A DNA stretch of 64,000 nucleotides from Halorientalis sp. IM1011 (lineage in GTDB: Archaea > Halobacteriota > Halobacteria > Halobacteriales > Haloarculaceae): positions 1,612,001 to 1,676,000 of the forward strand of contig NZ_CP019067.1 in NCBI RefSeq assembly GCF_001989615.1, in the 5' to 3' direction. This document shows, in pieces, positions 26,417 through 33,319 of this stretch. The notes below the pieces were generated by a model. The model did not search any database. It worked only from the letters and a program-made list of their open reading frames with translations, and was not told where the DNA came from. The translations under genes were made by a program, and so were the position numbers. Position 1 is the first letter of the stretch; each line of letters opens with the position of its first letter.

Positions 26417-27858
26417 TCAACCCGTTCGCGAACGCACTGAACGCCCAGCGTGAGGGGTTCGAGGCGATGGCCGACGCCGTCGACAAGGCGAGCGTCGCGC
26501 CCGAACGGGCCGGGCCGCTGGCGAGCATCGAGGTCGGCGAGACCCCCAGCGAAGTCGTCTACACCGAGAACAAGCTGGAACTGCTCCACTACAAACCCGA
26601 GGACGCCGGCATCGAGGTGCCCGAGGAGGAGCAGTGTGACGTGCCGATCCTCATCGTCTACGCGCTGATCAACAAGCCGTACATCCTCGACCTCCAGCCC
26701 GAGCGGTCGGTCGTGCGCCGCCTGCTCGAAGCGGGCCACGACGTGTACCTCATCGACTGGAACGAACCGTCCCGGATGGACCAGTTCCTCACGCTCGACG
26801 ACTACGTCAACCGGTACATCCACAACTGCGTCGAGGAGGTCGCCGAGCGCTCCGGACAGGAGAAGATCAACATCCTGGGCTACTGCATGGGCGGTACCAT
26901 GACGGCGATGTACGCCGCGCTCCACCCCGAAAAAGTCAACGCGATGGCGCTGATGGCCGCCGGTCTCTACTTCGACGATACCGGTGGCGTCCTCGAGGAG
27001 TGGGGGAGCGACGAGTACTACGACCCCGAGGACGTGACCAGCGCGTTCGGGAACGTCCCGGCGGGGATGCTCGACGTCGGGTTCGCCCTGATGGATCCGG
27101 TCGACAACTTCGTCTCGAAGTACGTCCGGCTGTACGACAACCTCGAGAACGAGGACTTCGTCGAGAACTTCGCCCGGATGGAGCGCTGGCTGGACGAAGG
27201 GATCGACCTCGCCGGCGCGGCCTACGAGCAGTTCCTGGGCGACATCTACCAGGACAACAAGCTCTACGAGAACGAGCTGTACCTGGACGGGAAACACGTC
27301 GACGTCTCGAAGATCGACATGCCCCTGCTCCAGCTCATGGGCGAGTACGACCACCTCATCCCGGCGGCGGCGAGCAAGCCGTTCAACGACGTGGTCGGCT
27401 CCGACGACATCGAGACCATCGAGTACCCGACCGGCCACATCGGCCTGTCGGTCTCGGGGTCGTCTCACGAGGACGTCTGGCCCCGCGCCGCCGAGTGGTT
27501 CCACGAACAGAGCGACGACGTGGAACTGGAAGACGAGGCCACCGCGATCGAGATCGGCGACGAGGCCGACGCGGCCGTCGAGGCCGAGGAGTCCGACGCC
27601 GAGGAGTCTCCGGGCGAGGACACCGAAATAGAGGTCGAGACGACGGAGAGCGAGGACGGCGAACAGGCGACGCTCACCGACGAGAACGCCGAAAGTGTGG
27701 AGACGGTCGCCGGCATCGGCCCGACCTACGCCGAGCGACTCACCGCCGCCGGCATCGAGACGACCGCCGACCTGGCCGCGGCCGACGCCGCCACCGTCGC
27801 CGAGGCCGCCGAGGTCTCGGAGTCCCGCGCACGGGACTGGATCGATCAGGTCGCCTGA
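26413..27858 (+). CDS. phaC: PHA synthase catalytic subunit PhaC with C-terminal HhH domain
   Basis: A 481-residue class III polyester synthase. It polymerises (R)-3-hydroxyacyl-CoA on the granule surface. The alpha/beta hydrolase core has the lipase-like box GYCMGG with nucleophile Cys158, Asp313 in GEYDHLIP and His342 in TGHIGL. After the core there is an acidic linker (about 360-428, many Glu/Asp) and a ~50-residue C-terminal domain. That domain reads [19 protein letters not shown] then [16 protein letters not shown], a helix-hairpin-helix-like sequence. Haloarchaeal PhaC enzymes are known to carry long C-terminal extensions; the HhH reading here is my inference. Confidence 0.94.
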   Translation: MINPFANALNAQREGFEAMADAVDKASVAPERAGPLASIEVGETPSEVVYTENKLELLHYKPEDAGIEVPEEEQCDVPILIVYALINKPYILDLQPERSVVRRLLEAGHDVYLIDWNEPSRMDQFLTLDDYVNRYIHNCVEEVAERSGQEKINILGYCMGGTMTAMYAALHPEKVNAMALMAAGLYFDDTGGVLEEWGSDEYYDPEDVTSAFGNVPAGMLDVGFALMDPVDNFVSKYVRLYDNLENEDFVENFARMERWLDEGIDLAGAAYEQFLGDIYQDNKLYENELYLDGKHVDVSKIDMPLLQLMGEYDHLIPAAASKPFNDVVGSDDIETIEYPTGHIGLSVSGSSHEDVWPRAAEWFHEQSDDVELEDEATAIEIGDEADAAVEAEESDAEESPGEDTEIEVETTESEDGEQATLTDENAESVETVAGIGPTYAERLTAAGIETTADLAAADAATVAEAAEVSESRARDWIDQVA

Positions 27859-27894
27859 TTCCCACGACGGCAATTATCGCGCCGGTGTGCGAAC

Positions 27895-27906
27895 ATCCTT
27901 TTTGTT
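27895..27906 (+). promoter_or_regulatory. Box A before the PhaB-like reductase
   Basis: CCTTTTTGTTC, centred about 26 bases upstream of the ATG at 27927, matches the leaderless promoter pattern of this window and suggests the reductase has its own promoter downstream of phaC. Confidence 0.45.
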
Positions 27907-27926
27907 CCGCGGGTCGAACGTGACGT

Positions 27927-28667
27927 ATGCTCGACGGACAGACCTGCCTGGTCACTGGGAGTTCACGCGGCATCGGCCGCGGTATCGCGGAGGAACTGGG
28001 GCGACACGAGGCCGAGGTGGTGGTCAACTACCGGTCCTCGGAAGCGGCGGCGCACGAGACCGTCGATGCCATCGAGGACGCGGGTGGGACGGCCATCGCC
28101 GTCCAGGGTGACGTCGCCGATTACGACGAGGTGCAGGCCATGTGTGAGCGGGTCCACGACGCCTTCGGCCGGGTGGACGTGCTGGTGAACAACGCGGGGA
28201 TCACCATCGACAAGAAGTTCGAGCACATGACCAAGGAGGACTGGGAGACAGTGGTAGACGTGAACCTCGGCGGCGTCTTCAACTGCACGCACTGCCTGTT
28301 CGAGGACATCAAGGCGTCCGATCAGGGCCGACTGATCAACATCTCCTCGGTCGTGGGCCAGCAGGGCAACTACGGGCAGGCCAACTACGCGACCACCAAG
28401 TCCGGCCTCTTCGGCTTCACCCGGACGCTGGCGCTCGAACTCGCCTCGACGGGTTCGACCGCCAACTGCGTGGCACCCGGGTTCGTCAAGACCGACATGC
28501 TCGAAGACGTGCCCGAGCGCGTCCAGCAGAAGATTCTCGACCGGATTCCCCTCAACCGGTTCGCGGAGGTCGAGGACATCGCGGGGATCGTCCGCTTTCT
28601 CTCCAGTCGGGAGTCGGGCTACATGACCGGGCAGGTGCTGGCCGTCAACGGCGGCATGGAGTGGTGA
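27927..28667 (+). CDS. Short-chain reductase, acetoacetyl-CoA reductase (PhaB/FabG-like)
   Basis: A 246-residue SDR. The cofactor motif is TGSSRGIG (about residues 9-16), followed by NNAGIT, the catalytic Ser in INISSVVGQQGNYGQ and the YATTK pair (YxxxK). The C-terminal AVNGGMEW is typical of FabG/PhaB. The Arg/Asn after beta 2 (NYRSSEAA) suits NADPH. It probably reduces acetoacetyl-CoA to (R)-3-hydroxybutyryl-CoA for the adjacent PHA synthase, though FabG-like genes elsewhere in the genome could do the same. It is followed 1 base later by the GTG of the next gene. Confidence 0.9.
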   Translation: MLDGQTCLVTGSSRGIGRGIAEELGRHEAEVVVNYRSSEAAAHETVDAIEDAGGTAIAVQGDVADYDEVQAMCERVHDAFGRVDVLVNNAGITIDKKFEHMTKEDWETVVDVNLGGVFNCTHCLFEDIKASDQGRLINISSVVGQQGNYGQANYATTKSGLFGFTRTLALELASTGSTANCVAPGFVKTDMLEDVPERVQQKILDRIPLNRFAEVEDIAGIVRFLSSRESGYMTGQVLAVNGGMEW

Positions 28668-28668
28668 C

Positions 28669-29118
28669 GTGCGAGTCAGCGTGATCGGCGGTGGGGTGAT
28701 CGACGAGGCGACTGCGGCGACTGCCCGCGAGGTTGGTCGCGAACTCGGCGAGCGCGGCCACACCGTCGTCTGTGGCGGCCTCGGCGGGGTGATGGAAGCG
28801 GTCTGTGAAGGCACACGGGAGACGGGGGGCGACACCATCGGGATCGTCCCCGGCCCCGACCGCGAAGCGGCCAACGAGTACGTCGACACGGCCATCGCGA
28901 CGGACATGGGCAACGCCCGGAACGTCCTCGTGGCGCTGAACGGCGACGCGACCATCGCCATCGACGGATCGACGGGAACGCTCTCGGAGATCGGGCACGC
29001 GCTGGATTTCGGCCGGCCAGTCGCGGGGATCGACACACACGAGATCGAGGGGATCGAGGCTGTCGAATCGGCGGCCGCGGCGGTCGATCACGTGGAGTCG
29101 GCAGTGGGCGGGCGGTAG
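28669..29118 (+). CDS. TIGR00725/LOG-like Rossmann protein
   Basis: A 149-residue protein starting with GTG one base after the PhaB-like stop. The pattern VSVIGGGVI...GRELGERGHTVVCGGLGGVMEAVCEGTRETGG...GIVPGPDRE resembles the SLOG/LOG lysine-decarboxylase-like fold, in which a GGxxGxM[ED] loop and later Thr/Glu bind a nucleotide. The second motif is visible as AIDGSTGTLSEIGHAL. Members hydrolyse or bind nucleotide-like ligands; the exact role of TIGR00725 is unknown. It is probably co-transcribed with the reductase. Confidence 0.8.
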   Translation: MRVSVIGGGVIDEATAATAREVGRELGERGHTVVCGGLGGVMEAVCEGTRETGGDTIGIVPGPDREAANEYVDTAIATDMGNARNVLVALNGDATIAIDGSTGTLSEIGHALDFGRPVAGIDTHEIEGIEAVESAAAAVDHVESAVGGR

Positions 29119-29151
29119 CGGACAACGAGCACCCGCGGGGCGAAGTCGGTC

Positions 29152-29311
29152 GAAAGGCGCGTCGCGCCTTTCGTGATGACGAGAGAGCTTTGCTCTCTCG
29201 GACCACGCCGTGGTCCTTCCCGAGCGCGGCACCACCGCGCTCGGGCTTTCTCCCCAAGTTTTCGCGCAGGGGGTCGCCTATGGCGCCCCCTCTACGGAAA
29301 AAGTGGGTTTA
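29152..29311. repeat. Palindromic intergenic element, diverged copy E2
   Basis: Five consecutive hairpins: GAAAGGCGC/GCGCCTTTC (29152-29172), GAGAGAGC/GCTCTCTC (29181-29199), GGACCACG/CGTGGTCC (29200-29216), an 11-bp stem (29219-29245), then the linker GGGCTTTCTCCCCAAGTTTT, a hairpin at 29268-29291 and GGAAAAAGTGGGTTTA. The last linkers match E1 and E3 in order and spacing but with substitutions. As in E1, the final TTTA contains the stop codon of the minus-strand gene 29309-30823. Confidence 0.75.
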
Positions 29312-30823
29312 GAGCCAGTCGGCGAAGGAGCCTTCGATCAGCGTCTCGGTCTGGTTCTCGACGTAGCGGGCCTGCATGCCCCAGATGGCTTCGGTGAGGG
29401 GGACGCCGCGTTCGATCTGGCGTTCGACGAGGCCGTGTTTCCAGCGGGCGGGCGTCGTCCGGCGGTCGACGCGCTCCCGGAGGGGACGGATGTACCGGCG
29501 GGCCTCCTCGGTCGAGAGGCCGCGCAGTTCGAGGCCGTCGCGGGCGTACTCGAAGATCTCGCCGTAGATCTCGTCGATGGCTCCCGTCTCCGTCGCGTCG
29601 GCGGTGAGCCAGGTGAACTCCGCGTCGAGGCCGTCACAGACTGCGGCGTAGAAGTTGGCCTTTGCGGTCTGCCAGTCCAGGTTGCGGACGGGGTGTTCCC
29701 GGCGGGGCAGGCTCTCCATGAGGCCGCCGAACAGCGCCTGGAAGGCGACGGCGTCCCGGATGGTCGGTTGGGCGGCGAGCGGGCGGAACTCGATCCGGGC
29801 GTTGGCCGCCGACCGGGAGCCGCCGTCGAAGACGGGGCGGACCCACCGCCAGTAGGAGCCGTGCTTGTGCCGGAAGTGTCGGAAGCGGTCGTCGAAGCGC
29901 TGGCCGTCGGGCACGTCCATCGGGACGATGGTGCGGTCCTGTGCGATGTCGTGGATGGCGTCCTCGACGGTGTCGAAGTCGGGCGGGAAGCAGACCTTGG
30001 GGTCGCCCTCGCCGGTCGGCGGGTTGAGCACGTCCTCGAAGACGGTGATGCGGTTCTCCATCCAGGCGTCGGCGAGGATCTGCCCGGCGGGCACGTCGTC
30101 GTACATCTCCGGCGGGAAGAAGGGGGAGTTGGCACCGAGAGCGGCGAGCGGGCCGGCCACCCGGAGGGCGTAGGTGAAGTGCTCGGGCAGGTCGGGGGCG
30201 TGGGGGACCTGATAGTGGGGCTGGATCGAGGTGATGAGGCTCTCGGGCATCACCGTGTCGGCTTCCAGCGTGACGTGCGGGGCGTCGATCCGCAGGCCCG
30301 AGGGGTAGTCGGTGTTGGCCATCGTGTGGTAGCGCACCGAGTCGGACATGTTGGTCGCGATGCGAACGCCGTCCGCCTCGATGCTGTCACAGAGGTAGTC
30401 GGTGGCCGTCTCGCCGTTGGGCGGGACGGTCCACATGCCGTCGGCGACGAGGTGGATGTTCTCGCGGCCGACGGCTTCCTCGGCGGCGGCGACGTGGGCC
30501 TGCAGTTCGGCCTCCTGGGCTTCGAGCCCGTGCCGAGAGAGGGGAGCCGGCGAGGTCTGGAGTTCGGCGTTGTGGAGCCCGAGTTCCTTCTCGAAGCCGA
30601 TGCGGTCCAGGAGCTGGCGGGGGACCCGCATCAGGGCGTCGGTCCGGTCGTCGACGGCGTACAGCTCCTGTTCGAGCCCGATGATGGCCTGGGAGTTGTC
30701 GAAGGTGCCGTCGTACACCTCCTCGATCAGTTCCTCGGCTTCGGCCTCTGCGCGTTCCTGGAACTCCTCGGCGTCGACCGTGAGTGCCTCCCTGACCTGT
30801 GCCGCGAGCTCGGAGCCGGACAT
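29309..30823 (-). CDS. Glutamate-cysteine ligase family 2-like protein
   Basis: A 504-residue protein of the GCS2/carboxylate-amine ligase type. The signature IIGLEQELYAVDD (about residues 47-59) matches the G[LV]E.E start of that family. ELGLHNAELQTSPAPL and later SRSAANARIEFRPLAAQPTIRDAVAF fit the ATP-grasp-like core with acidic metal ligands. Haloarchaea make gamma-glutamylcysteine, but the well-characterised GshA is shorter, so the product is uncertain; an amide-bond ligase of another substrate is possible. The 3' end overlaps the last bases of repeat E2. Confidence 0.65.
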   Translation of the reverse strand: MSGSELAAQVREALTVDAEEFQERAEAEAEELIEEVYDGTFDNSQAIIGLEQELYAVDDRTDALMRVPRQLLDRIGFEKELGLHNAELQTSPAPLSRHGLEAQEAELQAHVAAAEEAVGRENIHLVADGMWTVPPNGETATDYLCDSIEADGVRIATNMSDSVRYHTMANTDYPSGLRIDAPHVTLEADTVMPESLITSIQPHYQVPHAPDLPEHFTYALRVAGPLAALGANSPFFPPEMYDDVPAGQILADAWMENRITVFEDVLNPPTGEGDPKVCFPPDFDTVEDAIHDIAQDRTIVPMDVPDGQRFDDRFRHFRHKHGSYWRWVRPVFDGGSRSAANARIEFRPLAAQPTIRDAVAFQALFGGLMESLPRREHPVRNLDWQTAKANFYAAVCDGLDAEFTWLTADATETGAIDEIYGEIFEYARDGLELRGLSTEEARRYIRPLRERVDRRTTPARWKHGLVERQIERGVPLTEAIWGMQARYVENQTETLIEGSFADWL

Positions 30824-30868
30824 ACGCCTCCGTGTGCTGGCCTCGGTGAAAAGCGCGGGGGTCTCGGC

Positions 30869-31249
30869 TCAGTCGAGGTCGGGCAACGGGACCACGACGA
30901 CGGGCACGTCCAGACTCACCAGCAGGTCGGCAGCGGTCCCACCCAGCCCGGGGGCGGCGTCGGGGTCGCCGCGTCGGGAGCCGATCAGCACCTCGTCGAT
31001 GCCCCGTTCGGCGACCAGCGACTGGATCACCTCGCTCGGGCGGCCCTCCTCGGTGAGGGTCTCGACGGTCGGGTCGACCAGCCGCGTCCGGGCGACGTTC
31101 GTCGCGTCCCCTGCATCGCGGGGGTCGCCGTCGGGTTCTGTGACACTCACGACGATGACGGTGTCGTCGGCGGTGGCGCGGTCGCCGAGGTAGTCGCAGG
31201 CGGCCGCGGTGGTGTGGACCGAGGCGGTGGCGACGAGGAACGTGGTCAT
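30869..31249 (-). CDS. Universal stress protein (UspA) domain protein
   Basis: A 126-residue single UspA domain. Visible parts are the N-terminal strand FLVATASVHTTAAACDYLG, the middle TRLVDPTVETLTEEGRPSEVIQSLVAERG and the ATP loop GSRRGDPDAAPGLGGTAADLLVSLDVPVVVV, a variant of GxxGxxxxxxGS. It probably binds ATP in the cytoplasm; role unspecific. ATG 31249 (MTTFLVATA) is divergent to the nuclease gene with 87 bases between them. Confidence 0.82.
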   Translation of the reverse strand: MTTFLVATASVHTTAAACDYLGDRATADDTVIVVSVTEPDGDPRDAGDATNVARTRLVDPTVETLTEEGRPSEVIQSLVAERGIDEVLIGSRRGDPDAAPGLGGTAADLLVSLDVPVVVVPLPDLD

Positions 31250-31336
31250 ACTGACCGGTGCGTACGCGACCGACATAAATCGTCGCCGCGGCGGGCAGCC
31301 GACAGCGTTTTGTCCGCCGGACTCACCCGTGTCGGT

Positions 31337-32086
31337 GTGCGAATCGAGAACAGCTTCATCCCGGTCCGGGGCGTGGGCGAGACGACGGAGCGCCGGCTCT
31401 GGGAGGCCGGCGTCACCCACTGGGACGAGTTCGACGGGTCCGTCGTCGGCGACACCACCGCCGACCGCATCCAGTCGTTCATCGACACCGCCCGCGACCG
31501 GCTGGCCGACGGCGACGCCCGCTACTTCGGCGAGCAGTTCCCCAGCGGCGAGCAGTGGCGCATCTACGAGAACTTTCGATCGGACGCGTGCTTCTTCGAC
31601 ATCGAGACGACCGGCCTCTCACAGGAGCGGGACGAGGTGACGACGGTGAGTTTCCACCGGGACGGCGAGACCACGACGCTCGTCCGGGGCGACGACCTCA
31701 CCATCGACGCCCTGCGAGCCCAGTTCGAGGACGCCGCCATGCTCGTGACCTTCAACGGGAAACGCTTCGACGTGCCCTTCCTCGAGACCTCCTTCGACCT
31801 CTCGCTGGATCACCCGCATCTCGACCTGATGTACCCCTGCAAGCAACTCGGGCTCACGGGTGGACTCAAGCGGATCGAGGGGGAGGTAGGCGTCGAGCGC
31901 GACCGCCCGGACATCACCGGGGAGGACGCCGTCCGCCTCTGGAAGGAACACCAGCGCGGGCGCGACGGCGCGCTCGAGACGCTGATCTCCTACAACCGCG
32001 AGGACGCCGTCAACCTCCGGACGCTCACCGACACCGTCGCCGACCGCCTCCACGACGACGTGTTCGCCCCCGTTGCCGAACGCTAG
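31337..32086 (+). CDS. RNase H-like 3'-5' exonuclease (YprB type) with HhH-like N-terminus
   Basis: A 249-residue protein with GTG start (MRIENSFIPVRGVGE). Residues 8-35 (VRGVGETTERRLWEAGVTHWDEF) look like a helix-hairpin-helix. The nuclease core has motif I DIETTGL (88-94), motif II VTFNGKRFDVPFLE and motif III SYNREDAVNLRTL with YxxxD. This fits DEDDy-family RNase H-like nucleases (YprB_ribo_like). It probably acts on DNA or RNA ends in repair, but that is inferred. GTG is chosen because the family typically begins MRIENSFIPV and there is no in-frame ATG upstream in good context. Confidence 0.82.
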   Translation: MRIENSFIPVRGVGETTERRLWEAGVTHWDEFDGSVVGDTTADRIQSFIDTARDRLADGDARYFGEQFPSGEQWRIYENFRSDACFFDIETTGLSQERDEVTTVSFHRDGETTTLVRGDDLTIDALRAQFEDAAMLVTFNGKRFDVPFLETSFDLSLDHPHLDLMYPCKQLGLTGGLKRIEGEVGVERDRPDITGEDAVRLWKEHQRGRDGALETLISYNREDAVNLRTLTDTVADRLHDDVFAPVAER

Positions 32087-32189
32087 AGTCTGTCTCTCCA
32101 CTCACCTTCCGACACCCCTTCGTTTCGACTGCGTAACCAGTTTGTGTGAGTGGGACTACTGGTGAGAATCGCTCCACCCGAAATCGTGG

Positions 32190-32879
32190 TCAGTCGTCTG
32201 ACTCCTCGGTGGATTCGAACAGTTCGTCCACGTCGGCGGCGTCGGCGTCGAGCCACTCCTCCAGTCGGAACCACTCGGGCGCTTCGCGGTCAGAGAGTTC
32301 GGGCGCGGCGGGGTCGTCGACGGGGTCGTCGGTGTCAGTCCCGCCGTGGAGGTCGGGGGTGTCGGTCGGGTCCCGGTCGGCCTCGAGCGGTTCCGCGTCG
32401 GCGACGTGTTTGCGCATCCGGACGAACTCGACGGAGACGTCCTCGATGGTGGTCACTTCGTCGTCGAGTCGCCAGTAGCCGACCGACTCGTAGAAGGGGA
32501 CGGCGTTGCGCGCGGCGACGATGTCGAGTTTCTCGATGCCCTGGAACTGCGCGGAGAGTTCGAGTTGCTTGACCAGCGCTGTCGCGACGCCGTGCCCGTG
32601 GTGGTCGGGGTGGACGTAGACGGCGTCGATGCGTTCGTCGGGGACGTTCAGCGCGCCGTAGCCGACGATCCGCCCGTCGCGTTCCCCGACGTGGACGACG
32701 AAGCGGTCGTCGTCGATGGCCTCCTCGAAGGTGTCGAGATAGCTGTCCTTGGGTTTCCAGGCGTCGACCTGTTCTGGACTGTACTGCCAGTGTTCGAGGT
32801 CCTCGATCGCGGCCCGCTTGATCGAGAGGATCTCCTCGGCGTCCTCCGACTCGGCTCGACGGAAGCGAACGTCCGACAT
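32190..32879 (-). CDS. GNAT family N-acetyltransferase with acidic C-terminal tail
   Basis: A 229-residue protein. The N-terminal ~145 residues are a GNAT domain (VRFRRAESEDAEEILSIKRAAI...) with the acetyl-CoA loop VYVHPDHHGHGVATALVKQLE and FYESVGYWRLDDEV. The remaining ~80 residues are Asp/Glu/Pro-rich and end EWFRLEEWLDADAADVDELF, probably disordered with a short helix. Substrate unknown (protein N-terminus, amine or antibiotic). ATG 32879 follows the MSDVRFRRAE start typical of the family. Confidence 0.85.
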   Translation of the reverse strand: MSDVRFRRAESEDAEEILSIKRAAIEDLEHWQYSPEQVDAWKPKDSYLDTFEEAIDDDRFVVHVGERDGRIVGYGALNVPDERIDAVYVHPDHHGHGVATALVKQLELSAQFQGIEKLDIVAARNAVPFYESVGYWRLDDEVTTIEDVSVEFVRMRKHVADAEPLEADRDPTDTPDLHGGTDTDDPVDDPAAPELSDREAPEWFRLEEWLDADAADVDELFESTEESDD

Positions 32880-32965
32880 CGCACGACCTGTCCGGGATAC
32901 CGGAGCCGCGAATAAAAGTACTCGCAACGTACCGGCCCGTGACACACAGTCGAGAGCGGCCCGAA

Positions 32966-33319
32966 TCAACGGATGCCACGCGCCAGCGCGCCGAGGAGGC
33001 TTCCGACGAGCGGGACGGCGGTGCTGACCGTGAGGACCTGGCCCATCCCGAGGTAGAGCACGAGGTCACCCCGCCCCGCGAGCCAGAGGGCGAAGACCAG
33101 CCAGGAGAGGACGCCGAATCCCAGTCCGGCGAGCAGGCCGCGACGGATCGAGGGCTGGACGAGCGCCACCAGTGCCCCGCCGAGGACGAACCCGAGCCAG
33201 TGGAAGGGGACGGTCACCAGTCCGACGACGACGGCCCCCGCAGTCGCGAGTCGGCGGCTGCGGAGGTCGGTGCGGAGCGCGTCGAGACGCGTGCAGAGCG
33301 TCGGCGACCGCGCGCTCAT
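32966..33319 (-). CDS. Small three/four-span membrane protein
   Basis: A 117-residue protein (MSARSPTLCTRLDALRTDLRSRR, then spans). Hydrophobic segments are GAVVVGLVTVPFHWLGFVLGGALVALV, LLAGLGFGVLSWLVFALWLA and VLYLGMGQVLTVSTAVPLVGSLLGAL. The ATG overlaps the stop of the upstream penicillin acylase by four bases (ATGA), so it is translated from the same message. No family is recognised. It may help anchor or secrete the acylase, but that is only suggested by the overlap. Confidence 0.7.
   Translation of the reverse strand: MSARSPTLCTRLDALRTDLRSRRLATAGAVVVGLVTVPFHWLGFVLGGALVALVQPSIRRGLLAGLGFGVLSWLVFALWLAGRGDLVLYLGMGQVLTVSTAVPLVGSLLGALARGIR

Noticed and set aside
29210-31336. Long upstream extension of the RNase H-like nuclease frame
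   Set aside because: The first ~700 codons lie across the minus-strand GCS2-like and UspA genes and repeat E2; only the part from GTG 31337 has family sequence.
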